A stretch of DNA of 64,000 bases from Peptacetobacter sp900550335 (GTDB taxonomy: Bacteria; Bacillota; Clostridia; Peptostreptococcales; Peptostreptococcaceae): contig NZ_CP180001.1 in NCBI RefSeq assembly GCF_047528295.1, positions 868,001-932,000 on the forward strand, written 5' to 3'. Below are positions 46,683-55,056 of the stretch, piece by piece (positions within the stretch are counted from its first letter, which is position 1; each line of letters begins with the position of its first letter). The position numbers were made by a program, and so were the translations under genes. The notes under the pieces are model-generated. The model was not told where the DNA came from. It did no database searches and saw only the letters and a list, made by a program, of their open reading frames with translations.

Positions 46683-47508
46683 AGAAAAAGTATTTAATAG
46701 AAGAGTTTTTGTTGTTATATTAATGGCTGTTGCAGTTACATATCTAGTAGGTGTATTTGTTTGGGGATTATTTATGAACCCACGGACTTATGAGGCAAAT
46801 TATGCAAATAAGTTTTTAGCACCTAGTTTAGCACATCCTTTTGGGACTGATTTTATAGGGAGAGATATGTTCCACAGAACTATAAAAGGTCTATCTAACA
46901 GTATAATCATAGGTGTGCTTGCTTCGATTGTAAGTTCAATCATAGCATTAGTAGCAGGAATTGCATCTGCTGTATTTGGCGGATGGGTAGATAAATTTGT
47001 AAACTGGTGTGTCGATTTATGTATGGGATTACCTCACTTAGTTTTATTAATGCTTATATCGTTTATGATGGGAAAAGGAGTAAAAGGTGTAACTATTGCA
47101 GTTGCTCTTACACATTGGCCATCTTTAACGAGAATAGTTAGATCTGAGGTTATGCAGATTCGTTCATCTCAATATGTAAAAGCGGCTTATAAAATGGGGA
47201 GAACAAAATCACAGGTTGCTTTCCAGCACATACTTCCTCATGTAATACCAGCTTATTTAATAGGACTAGTTTTATTATTTCCACATGCAATCATGCACGA
47301 GGCTTCAATTACATTTTTAGGATTCGGTATGCCTGCCGAAATGCCTGCAATAGGTGTAATTTTATCAGAAGCTATGCAGCATATTTCAACAGGAAAATGG
47401 TGGCTTGCATTATTCCCAGGATTGATGCTTTTAATAGCAGTGCTATTATTTGACGTTATAGGGGAAAATTTAAAGAAACTTTGGAATCCTGAAAGTGGAA
47501 ATGAATAA
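46669..47508 (+). CDS. nikC: nickel-type ABC transporter permease, NikC-like
   Basis: 279-residue permease of the OppC/NikC type: N-terminal helix, then LAHPFGTDFIGRDMFHR, the conserved NikC/OppC segment, six helices and EAA loop YVKAAYKMGRTKSQVAFQHILPH. ATG 46669 has GAGGTGG upstream; GTG 46675 is an alternative. Translationally coupled to nikB. Confidence 0.87.
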   Translation: MLVNKEKVFNRRVFVVILMAVAVTYLVGVFVWGLFMNPRTYEANYANKFLAPSLAHPFGTDFIGRDMFHRTIKGLSNSIIIGVLASIVSSIIALVAGIASAVFGGWVDKFVNWCVDLCMGLPHLVLLMLISFMMGKGVKGVTIAVALTHWPSLTRIVRSEVMQIRSSQYVKAAYKMGRTKSQVAFQHILPHVIPAYLIGLVLLFPHAIMHEASITFLGFGMPAEMPAIGVILSEAMQHISTGKWWLALFPGLMLLIAVLLFDVIGENLKKLWNPESGNE

Positions 47509-47520
47509 GGAGAGTTTAAG

Positions 47521-48441
47521 ATGACAAAAAAGAATATATTGAGTGTAGATGATCTAGTTGTATCTTTTAGTATGTATAAAGGACTCTTTAAAAAAGAAAG
47601 TTTGGAAGTTGTTCACTCATTATCACTTGATATTAATGAAGGAGAAATTGTTGCAGTAGTAGGTTCTAGTGGATCTGGAAAAAGTCTTTTAGCACATGCT
47701 ATCTTAGGATTACTTCCTAAAAATGCAACAGTAGAGGGAAAAATCCTTTATGAAGGTGAAGAGCTTACAGATGAAAAAAGAAGTGAGTTGTTGGGGAGAA
47801 AGATGGTTTTCATTCCTCAGTCTATTGATTATCTAGATCCAGTTATGAAAGTAGGAAAACAGGCTCAAGGTGTTTATTCTACTAAGGAAAGACAAGAAGA
47901 GCTATTTAAAAAATATAAATTAGATAAAAGTGTAGAAGAAATGTATCCATTCCAGCTTTCTGGTGGTATGGCGAGAAGGGTGCTTGTATCGTCAGCGGTT
48001 ATGGAAATGCCTAGACTTATAGTTGCAGACGAGCCAACTCCAGGACTTAGTGTAGATATGGCTATGGATACGTTAAAGCATTTCAGAGAAATTGCAGATA
48101 AGGGAGCAGGAGTACTTCTTATAACACATGATGTCGATTTGGCACTTCATGTAGCAGATAGAATAGCAGTATTTTATGCAGGTACAATATTTGAAATAGC
48201 TTCTACAAAAGACTTCCTTGAAGGTAGGGATGCACTTAGACATCCATACAGCAAGGAATTTATATCAGCATTACCACAAAACGAATTTAAGTCTATAGAA
48301 GGATTACAGCCTTATGCAGGTGAGCTACCTAAGGGATGTTTATATGCAAGTAGATGCCCTTATGTATCAGAAAAATGTGAAGGTAATATTCCTATGAGAG
48401 AGCTTAGAGGCGGAAAGGTTAGGTGTGTAAATGCAACTTAG
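47521..48441 (+). CDS. nikD: nickel-type ABC transporter ATP-binding protein, NikD-like
   Basis: 306 residues: Walker A VGSSGSGKSLL (about 48-58), signature FQLSGGMARR (about 147), Walker B LIVADEPTPGLSVD (about 170) and H-loop LITHDVD. The C-terminal extension with CLYASRCPYVSEKCEG is the Cys-containing OppD/F tail typical of this subfamily. Overlaps the second ATPase gene by 11 bases. Confidence 0.88.
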   Translation: MTKKNILSVDDLVVSFSMYKGLFKKESLEVVHSLSLDINEGEIVAVVGSSGSGKSLLAHAILGLLPKNATVEGKILYEGEELTDEKRSELLGRKMVFIPQSIDYLDPVMKVGKQAQGVYSTKERQEELFKKYKLDKSVEEMYPFQLSGGMARRVLVSSAVMEMPRLIVADEPTPGLSVDMAMDTLKHFREIADKGAGVLLITHDVDLALHVADRIAVFYAGTIFEIASTKDFLEGRDALRHPYSKEFISALPQNEFKSIEGLQPYAGELPKGCLYASRCPYVSEKCEGNIPMRELRGGKVRCVNAT

Positions 48442-49045
48442 TATAGAAAATATAAATTTTAGATATACAGAAAAATCTCCTTGGATTTTAAAAGATATAA
48501 ATTTAAAAGTAGAATCAGGAGAGAGAGTAGGTATTATAGGGCCATCTGGTTATGGTAAGAGTACGCTTTCAAAAATAATTGCAGGTTATGAAAAACCTAC
48601 ATCAGGAAATGTACTTATAGATGGTAAGCCTATAGATGAAAAGGGATTTTGTCCCGTACAGATGATTCATCAGCATCCAGAGTTGTCTGTAAATCCAAGA
48701 TGGAAAATGGATAAGATACTAAATGAATGTTGGCAACCAGATGACAAAATGCTAAAGCGTTTTGGAATAGAAAAAGAGTGGCTAAAAAGATGGCCAAACG
48801 AGCTTTCTGGTGGAGAATTACAGAGATTTTGTATTACAAGGGTTTTAGCACCAGAAACAAAATTTCTTATATGTGATGAGATTACTACTATGTTAGATGT
48901 TATTTCTCAGGCACAGATATGGAATGTGCTACTAAGTATAGCTGAAGAAAAAGATTATGGGATGATTATAGTAACACATAATATGGAATTGGCTAAAAGA
49001 GTGTGCACAAGAATAGTTGATTTAAGAGAAATAAATCACAAGTAA
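48431..49045 (+). CDS. nikE: nickel-type ABC transporter ATP-binding protein, NikE-like
   Basis: 204 residues, the smaller ATPase of the importer: Walker A IGPSGYGKSTL, signature NELSGGELQR, Walker B FLICDEITTMLD, H-loop VTHNME. It lacks the oligopeptide C-terminal tail. Completes the SBP-NikB-NikC-NikD-NikE set, with larB starting 31 bases later. Confidence 0.87.
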   Translation: MQLSIENINFRYTEKSPWILKDINLKVESGERVGIIGPSGYGKSTLSKIIAGYEKPTSGNVLIDGKPIDEKGFCPVQMIHQHPELSVNPRWKMDKILNECWQPDDKMLKRFGIEKEWLKRWPNELSGGELQRFCITRVLAPETKFLICDEITTMLDVISQAQIWNVLLSIAEEKDYGMIIVTHNMELAKRVCTRIVDLREINHK

Positions 49046-49076
49046 TTATTATAGGAAATAAAATGGAGGTACTTAA

Positions 49077-49829
49077 ATGGAGACAAGAGAAATGTTAAGC
49101 AAGGTAAAAAATGGAGAAATATCAGTTGAAGAAGCAGAGAAATTTTTCCGTAAGCAGCCATTTGAAGAATTAGGATATGCTAAATTAGATACTCATAGAA
49201 AGGTTCGTTCAGGATGTGCAGAAGTTGTTTTCTGCAGTGGAAAAGCAAATGAACATTTATTAAGCATATATGAACACCTTTATTCTATGGAAGGAGAAGT
49301 TCTTGGAACAAGAGCATCTAAAGAACAGGCTGAGCTAGTACAGGCAAAAATTCCTTGTGTCCAGTATGATCCTCTTTCAAAAATTTTAAAGATTGAAAAT
49401 GAAAATAAAAAACATGTCGGAAAAATTGCAGTATGTACAGCAGGTACAGCGGATATTCCGGTTGCAGAAGAAGCTGCTCAGACAGCTGAGTTCTTTGGAA
49501 ATAAGGTAGAAAGAATATACGATGTAGGAGTAAGTGGAATACACAGACTTCTATCAAGAATGGAAACAATACAGGATGCAAACTGTGTTATAGCAGTTGC
49601 TGGAATGGAGGGAGCACTAGCTAGTGTTATAGGAGGTTTAGTTGATAAACCTGTTATAGCTGTACCTACATCAATAGGATATGGAGCTAGTATGAATGGT
49701 ATATCAGCACTACTTACAATGATAAATTCTTGTGCAAATGGTATTGCAACAGTGAATATAGATAATGGGTATGGAGCTGGATATATTGCATCACAAATTA
49801 ATAAACTAGGAGTAAATAATCATGAGTAA
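49077..49829 (+). CDS. larB: nickel-pincer cofactor biosynthesis protein LarB
   Basis: Carboxylates and hydrolyses nicotinic acid adenine dinucleotide in the first step of nickel-pincer nucleotide synthesis. 250 residues; N-terminal helical domain, then a PurE-like core with KIAVCTAGTADIPVAEEAA, YDVGVSGIHRLL, AVAGMEGALASVIGGL and AVPTSIGYGAS, the family signatures. Overlaps larC by eight bases. Confidence 0.95.
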   Translation: METREMLSKVKNGEISVEEAEKFFRKQPFEELGYAKLDTHRKVRSGCAEVVFCSGKANEHLLSIYEHLYSMEGEVLGTRASKEQAELVQAKIPCVQYDPLSKILKIENENKKHVGKIAVCTAGTADIPVAEEAAQTAEFFGNKVERIYDVGVSGIHRLLSRMETIQDANCVIAVAGMEGALASVIGGLVDKPVIAVPTSIGYGASMNGISALLTMINSCANGIATVNIDNGYGAGYIASQINKLGVNNHE

Positions 49830-51207
49830 GAGAAAATTATACTTAGAATGCTATTCTGGAATTAGTGGAGATATGTTTGTAGCCTCTCTTTTAGATTTAG
49901 GGGCTGATTTAGAAGTACTTGAAAAATCTTTAAAAAGCCTTGAATCAATCAAGGATAAATTTGAAATAAAGACAAGCAGAGTTGTAAAATCAGGATTAGA
50001 TGCACTTGATTTTTCTGTTGTATTAGATGTAGATAACCACGACCACGATATGGAGTATCTACATTCTAATGATTATAAACACGACCATGACCATCACGAT
50101 CATGACCACAGCCATGAGCATAGTCACGACCATGACCATCACAATCATGACCACAGCCATGAGCATTGTCATGAACATAGCCACGACCACGATCATCACG
50201 ACAATGATCACAATCACGGTCACAGCCATGGACACGGACATAGTCATGAGCATGTTGGACTTATCGAAATCCAGCATATAATAAATAGCAGTGAAATAAC
50301 AGAAAATGCAAAAAAAATAGCGAATAAAATATTTGATATACTTGCAGATGCAGAAGCTAAAGCACATGGAAAACCAAAAACAGAAGTTCACTTCCATGAG
50401 GTTGGAGCTGTAGACTCTATAGTAGATATAGTTGCAGCAGCTGTATGTATAGATAATTTAGGTATAGAAGAAGTTATAATCCCTGCATTATACGAAGGGG
50501 TTGGAACAGTTAGATGCCAGCATGGTGTACTTCCAGTTCCAGTGCCAGCAGTTTTAAATATAATAAATGCAGAAAATCTAACTCTTAGTATAACTGGTGT
50601 ACAGGGAGAATTTGTAACTCCAACAGGTGCAGCAATAGCAGCTGCAATACGTACTGAAAAAAATCTACCAGAAAGATTTAGAGTGGTTAAAACTGGTATA
50701 GGTGCAGGTAAGAGAAATTACGAAAGACCTAGTCTTCTTAGATCTATGATAATAGAAGAGGAAGAAACTGAAATAGAAAAAGATAAAATAGTAAAAATGG
50801 AAACTAATATAGATGACTGTACAGGAGAAGCACTTGGATACGTAATGCAGAAATTAATGGATGCAGGTGCAAGAGATGTACACTATATGCCTGTTTTTAT
50901 GAAGAAAAATAGACCTGGGTATCAGCTAAATGTTATCTGTAAAGAAGACAAAATGGACGAATTACAGAGAATAATATTTGAAGATACAACAAGCATAGGT
51001 ATAAGAATACAGTACATGGATAGAAAAATTTTAGAAAGAAGAACTGAAATGAGAGAAACATCTATGGGAACTGTACAGATAAAAATTTGTGGACTTCCAT
51101 CAGGTGAAAGAATATATCCAGAACACGACAGCATAGCGAGAATATGCAAAGAAACTGGTAGAACTTGGCAGGATGTATACCGTCAAATAATCGAGGAGTG
51201 CAAGTAA
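49822..51207 (+). CDS. larC: nickel insertion protein LarC, single ORF with His-rich insert
   Basis: CTP-dependent metal insertase that loads nickel into the pincer cofactor. 461 residues; begins LYLECYSGISGDMFVASLLDLGADL and contains HFHEVGAVDSIVDIV, PTPAAVLN-like PVPAVLNIIN and ETNIDDCTGEALGYVM. Between about 72 and 150 lies a run of HDHDHH, HSHEH and HGHGH-type repeats, more than 40 His, a probable nickel store. In Lactiplantibacillus the gene is split by a programmed frameshift (larC1/larC2); here it is one open frame. The His tract is encoded by tandem-like DNA (50038-50250). Confidence 0.95.
   Translation: MSKRKLYLECYSGISGDMFVASLLDLGADLEVLEKSLKSLESIKDKFEIKTSRVVKSGLDALDFSVVLDVDNHDHDMEYLHSNDYKHDHDHHDHDHSHEHSHDHDHHNHDHSHEHCHEHSHDHDHHDNDHNHGHSHGHGHSHEHVGLIEIQHIINSSEITENAKKIANKIFDILADAEAKAHGKPKTEVHFHEVGAVDSIVDIVAAAVCIDNLGIEEVIIPALYEGVGTVRCQHGVLPVPVPAVLNIINAENLTLSITGVQGEFVTPTGAAIAAAIRTEKNLPERFRVVKTGIGAGKRNYERPSLLRSMIIEEEETEIEKDKIVKMETNIDDCTGEALGYVMQKLMDAGARDVHYMPVFMKKNRPGYQLNVICKEDKMDELQRIIFEDTTSIGIRIQYMDRKILERRTEMRETSMGTVQIKICGLPSGERIYPEHDSIARICKETGRTWQDVYRQIIEECK
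50038..50250 (+). repeat. tandem-like repeat encoding the LarC His tract
   Basis: CACGACCATGACCATCACGA-type units and CACAGCCATGAGCAT blocks recur several times with small changes. Two nearly identical stretches of about 55 bases (50083-50115 region and 50128-50170 region) suggest expansion by slippage or unequal crossing-over. Confidence 0.8.
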
Positions 51208-51211
51208 TAAT

Positions 51212-52029
51212 ATGAGCTATGAAGAAAAAAAGATAAAACTTTTAGAAGAAGTAGATAAGTTATCTCAGGAAGATGTTGTACTTGCATTTTCTGGAGGTGT
51301 TGACAGTAGCCTTCTTTTAAAATTATTTTCAAAATCGACTAAAAAGACAGGTAAGAAAGTTTATGCTGTAACAGTACACACAAAGATACATCCGATGAAA
51401 GATTTAGAAATTTCACGGAGAGTAGCCGACGAAATGGGTGTAGAGCATAAAATAATATCAATAGATGAGCTTAAAGAAGCTGGAATAGAGGATAATCCTG
51501 TTAATAGATGCTATCTTTGTAAAAAAAGTATTTTTGAAAAATTACAGAGATATGCAGAAGAACTTGGTGTAAAACAGGTAGTAGAGGTACAAATGAAGAT
51601 GATTTACATGTTTACAGACCAGGGATAAAAGCAATAAGAGAGCTTGGGATAAATAGCCCACTAGCTGATTCTGGATTTACAAAGGAAGAAGTTAGAAAGC
51701 TTGCCGCAGAACTTGGAGTATCTGTATCTAATAGACCGTCTACACCATGTATGGCTACTAGATTCCCTTATGGAACAATACTAGATTATGAAAGTATTCA
51801 AAAGGTTGAGGAAGCTGAAAAATGGCTTAGAGACTTAGGTTTTTATAATGTAAGAATAAGAGTTCATGAGGATATTGCTAGGATAGAAGTAGATAAAAAT
51901 GAAATGATAATGCTTTTAGAAAAGAAAGAAGAAGTCGTTGAGAAATTAAAAGAATTTGGATACGATTATATAACACTAGACCTAGAAGGATTTAGGTCTG
52001 GAAGTATGGATATACATATAAAAAAGTAA
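51212..52029 (+). pseudogene. larE: ATP-dependent sacrificial sulfur transferase LarE, frameshifted
   Basis: LarE adds sulfur to the pincer cofactor precursor. The first frame (51212-51628, 138 residues) has the PP-loop LAFSGGVDSSLLL and CYLCKKSIF, then shifts near 51586: a single missing G in GTAGAGGTACAAAT turns VEGTNEDDLHVYRPG into an early stop. The second frame continues from there to 52029, with NRPSTPCMATRFPYG (containing the Cys that donates sulfur in one-Cys LarE proteins) and a normal C-terminus. With one base restored the protein is about 272 residues, full length. The rest of the pathway is intact, so a sequencing error is as likely as a true mutation. Confidence 0.85.
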
Positions 52030-52157
52030 AGACAAGAGTATAACGGCTCTTTGCTTCAGACTTCAGCGCCCCATCCTATTATGTAACACATTTATAGGTA
52101 TGGGGCGTTTTCAGTATTGTCGCTTTAGAGTAGTTATACACTCTTGTCTTTTTTTAT
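52028..52157 (+). repeat. long-hairpin repeat element, copy 5 (bidirectional terminator)
   Basis: Begins at the larE stop codon. Arms AAGACAAGAGTATAAC and GTTATACACTCTTGTCTT enclose CTCTTTGCTTCAGA, an inner CGCCCCAT/ATGGGGCG stem, and GTATTGTCGC. A T-run follows on the plus strand, and the minus strand also ends T-rich for the convergent peptidase gene. The apical TATGTAACACATTTATAGG is identical to copy 2 and can itself pair (CCTAT/ATAGG, ATGT/ACAT). Confidence 0.78.
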
Positions 52158-52163
52158 ACTTTG

Positions 52164-53366
52164 TTAGATTGTCTTTTCTTTGAATTCTGATTTTATTTTT
52201 TCTGCAAGTTTTTTGTTTTGAGATATGTCTACAATAGTTGAGCAGAAGGCTTTTATTACAGAGTTCATTTTGTCGTAAGCATACTTAGAATTTACAAGTC
52301 CAAGTGCTTTTTCAGTGTGTAGCATCATTGGCTCTGGTGAGTCTAATGCTATTTCGGCGTATATAGTAGGGCAGATGTAGCTTACATTTCCTATATCTGA
52401 AGAGCCAGCAGGAAGTGTATTGTCTTTATCTAAAAAATTATCCATACCATATAATTTGAAATTATCCTCTGTAGCCTTTATCATGCTATCTATGTGTACG
52501 CTGTCGTCAAATGGGTTTTCTATTAATTTATATTCTAAAGTACATCCTGTGCTAAGAGCAGCCGCATTTGCAATGTTCACTATTTTATCTTTTAGCACTT
52601 TAAGCGATGCCTTGTTTTTTTCTCTAATACTAAACTGACATGCTGCCAAATCAGGTATTATATTTGGAGCAGAACCACCATTGCTTACTATACCATGCAC
52701 TTTTGATGTAGGAGGTAGCTGCTGTCTAAGAAGTCCTATATTTACAAACATTGAAATAACTGCATCAAGTGCGTTTATCCCCTTATCTGGAGCTTGAGAA
52801 GCGTGTGATGCAAGACCTCTAAATTCAAACTCAATCGAATTCATAGCTAAATTATGCACATACATATTGCTATGTGCATCTAAATGAGCCTGAAATGCAT
52901 AATCTACATTGTCAAAAGATCCTAAGTTTATCATATCGTATTTAGCACCAAAAGTTTCCTCTGCAGGTGTACCTATCAAAAGTACATTTATACCAAGTTC
53001 TTTTGATATTTTAGAAAGCACAACAGCACATCCGGTCATTGTAGCTGCTATCCAGTTATGCCCACATGCATGTGCATTTGTACATTTATCGTCACCATAA
53101 CCTGGAAGTGCATCGTATTCGGCGATGAATGCGTAATTTTCATAAGACGGATCGTTTATATAAGATGCGACAACTGCTGTTGGAAGAGTTTCATAAGGTT
53201 CATTTACAACAAAATTATGTTTTTTTAGCATATCAACAATACACTTTGCTGATAAAAATTCCTCTCCTCCAAGCTCAGGATTGTCGAATAAATATGTTGA
53301 CATCGATTCAAAACTGCTTTGGTATTCATCTGCTAGTAAACAAATCTTATTTTTAAAATCGCTCAT
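52164..53366 (-). CDS. M20 family amidohydrolase, AbgA/AbgB-like
   Basis: 400-residue zinc-type hydrolase. Motifs: FIAEYDALPGYG (about 80-91), NAHACGHNW (with Cys/His ligands, about 97-105), GTPAEETFGAKYD, and AGSSDIGNVSYICPTI near the C-terminus, as in aminobenzoyl-glutamate hydrolase subunits and aminoacylases. Only distantly similar to the tandem pair at 4237-6562. It follows an RpiR-type regulator gene by about 60 bases on the same strand, which probably controls it. Substrate unknown. Confidence 0.85.
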   Translation of the reverse strand: MSDFKNKICLLADEYQSSFESMSTYLFDNPELGGEEFLSAKCIVDMLKKHNFVVNEPYETLPTAVVASYINDPSYENYAFIAEYDALPGYGDDKCTNAHACGHNWIAATMTGCAVVLSKISKELGINVLLIGTPAEETFGAKYDMINLGSFDNVDYAFQAHLDAHSNMYVHNLAMNSIEFEFRGLASHASQAPDKGINALDAVISMFVNIGLLRQQLPPTSKVHGIVSNGGSAPNIIPDLAACQFSIREKNKASLKVLKDKIVNIANAAALSTGCTLEYKLIENPFDDSVHIDSMIKATEDNFKLYGMDNFLDKDNTLPAGSSDIGNVSYICPTIYAEIALDSPEPMMLHTEKALGLVNSKYAYDKMNSVIKAFCSTIVDISQNKKLAEKIKSEFKEKTI

Positions 53367-53425
53367 TTTTAAACTATTCCTTTCTAATTGATATTTTTTA
53401 CTATAATTTAATACTTACTTCTATT

Positions 53426-54256
53426 TTAATAACTATTTTTCATAAATTCTATAGCATCATTGTACTTTTTTAACTCAGATTCTATTCTCTCAGTATAGGT
53501 ATGTCTCAATTCAGACAGTATAATATTACATAAAAGAATAGACAGAATTGGTGAATTGTAGAATGTTTCTGCAGATTCCTTAGTTATAACGTATACATCG
53601 GCATTTAGAGAAGTACCTACTATATCTGAATTAGTCATAGAAACAAACTTTGCTCCTACCTTTTTTGCATAACGTGCAACCATGTAGTCGTCGTCCTCCA
53701 TATCAGAGAAGTTTGACATTATAACCAAATCGTGCTTGTTAAGTGAAAGTAATCTTTCTCTCAAACTAACTCCCTGTTCATCAGAATAAATACATTTTAT
53801 ACCGCATATAGGAAGATAATTATATAGATACTTTAAAGCTATAGAGTCCGAACCAAAACCTATTAAATAGACTGTAGAAGCGTTTGCTATATACTTAACA
53901 ATTTTTTTGATTTTATTTGGAGGTAATATCTTTTCAAAATTTTTTATATCATTGATAAGATTTGAAAAGATAGAATCCGTACAAGGCGTAGGTAAAAACG
54001 TCTCATAAGGATTGTGTTTAATAGTCGATAATTGTTCATCGTTTATATCTCTCTTTAATTCTATAAAACCTTTATATCCTATCTTCTGGCTAAATCTTAC
54101 TAGAGTAGCCTTACTAGTTTCTGCGTTTTCTGCTATCTGATTTCCATTGTAGTGTGATATAGTACTATAATTATCGATTATAAAAGTAGCGATTCTTTTT
54201 TCGTTCTTTGAAAATGAATCGAAATTTGCAATTATTTTTTCTTTTATTGAACTCAT
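53426..54256 (-). CDS. MurR/RpiR family transcriptional regulator
   Basis: 276 residues: N-terminal RpiR helix-turn-helix (FSKNEKRIATFIIDNY ... ETSKATLVRFSQKIGYKGF, about 12-60) and a C-terminal SIS sugar-phosphate-binding domain (STVYLIGFGSDSIALKYL, KHDLVIMSNFSD). Such regulators sense amino-sugar or other phosphorylated metabolites. ATG 54256 with AAAGGA 8 bases upstream is preferred over the GTG one codon earlier. Upstream of the M20 hydrolase in one unit, pointing to peptidoglycan- or amino-sugar-derived substrates, an inference. Confidence 0.88.
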   Translation of the reverse strand: MSSIKEKIIANFDSFSKNEKRIATFIIDNYSTISHYNGNQIAENAETSKATLVRFSQKIGYKGFIELKRDINDEQLSTIKHNPYETFLPTPCTDSIFSNLINDIKNFEKILPPNKIKKIVKYIANASTVYLIGFGSDSIALKYLYNYLPICGIKCIYSDEQGVSLRERLLSLNKHDLVIMSNFSDMEDDDYMVARYAKKVGAKFVSMTNSDIVGTSLNADVYVITKESAETFYNSPILSILLCNIILSELRHTYTERIESELKKYNDAIEFMKNSY

Positions 54257-54521
54257 CACATAAATCCTTTCATTAAGCGTGTTATATGATATTATAACAT
54301 AAAACTTATTTATTTATCTTACTATTTCAAAAATGTAGTTAAAAAAAGGATATAGTTTATTTCTATAATATTATATGAATGTAAATTTGTTTTTATGTTA
54401 ATATGATAAACTTCTGAATAAAAATAAAAATTTACGTTAAATTAATATTTAGTGTATTTTTTATCTATTTAGATTTTGATATAATTAAAAAAACTAAAAA
54501 ATTAGAAAGAGGTAAAAGACT

Positions 54522-54893
54522 ATGAATTTTACATTTGCACACAATAATATAAACGTATTAGATTTAAAGAAAAGTATGGATTTCTATGAAAAAGCACTAG
54601 GACTTAAAGAAACTAGAAGAATAGAAGCAGAGGATGGAAGCTATATAATAGTTTATCTTGGAGACGGAGTTACTCCACATAATTTAGAGCTTACTTGGCT
54701 TAGAGATTGGGATAGACCTTACAATTTAGGAGACAATGAATTCCATCTTGCATTAAGAGTTAAAGAATTTGAAGAAGCACATAAGCTTCATAAAGAAATG
54801 GGATGTATATGTTTTGAAAATGAAGCAATGGGAATATACTTTATAGCGGATCCAGACAACTACTGGGTTGAAATAATACCAGAACATATGTAA
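54522..54893 (+). CDS. gloA: VOC family protein, glyoxalase I-like
   Basis: 123 residues with the two beta-alpha-beta-beta-beta modules of glyoxalase I: HNNINVLDLKKSMDFYEKALGLKE, LELTWL (Glu ligand), FHLALRV (His ligand) and DPDNYWVEIIP (Glu ligand). Metal residues of lactoylglutathione lyase are retained, but Clostridia often lack glutathione, so another thiol adduct may be the substrate. GAAAGAGG ribosome site. The 3' end is followed by a degraded repeat of its own last 30 bases. The symbol is tentative. Confidence 0.8.
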   Translation: MNFTFAHNNINVLDLKKSMDFYEKALGLKETRRIEAEDGSYIIVYLGDGVTPHNLELTWLRDWDRPYNLGDNEFHLALRVKEFEEAHKLHKEMGCICFENEAMGIYFIADPDNYWVEIIPEHM

Positions 54894-54934
54894 AACATAT
54901 GGGTTGAAATAATATTAGAATATGTGTAAAAAGC
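54862..54934 (+). repeat. tandem duplication of the VOC gene 3' end
   Basis: GGGTTGAAATAATACCAGAA...GTAAAA at the gene end is repeated about 36 bases later as GGGTTGAAATAATATTAGAA...GTAAAA with a few changes. Non-coding second copy. Confidence 0.8.
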
Positions 54935-55056
54935 AATAGTAGAGTTGGATTTTGTAATATGCATAAAATATCTAACACATGCAAAAATCAAAGAATGTAT
55001 AGTCAAAATATGGTAATATAAACATATAAGGATTTTGACTAAATGGAGGGATTTGT

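Noticed and set aside
50038..50250. Repeated blocks that could be read as a repeat array
   Set aside because: They lie in frame in larC and encode a His-rich tract; no spacer structure.
51751..52029. Independent 92-residue gene
   Set aside because: It is the C-terminal part of frameshifted larE, without its own ribosome site.
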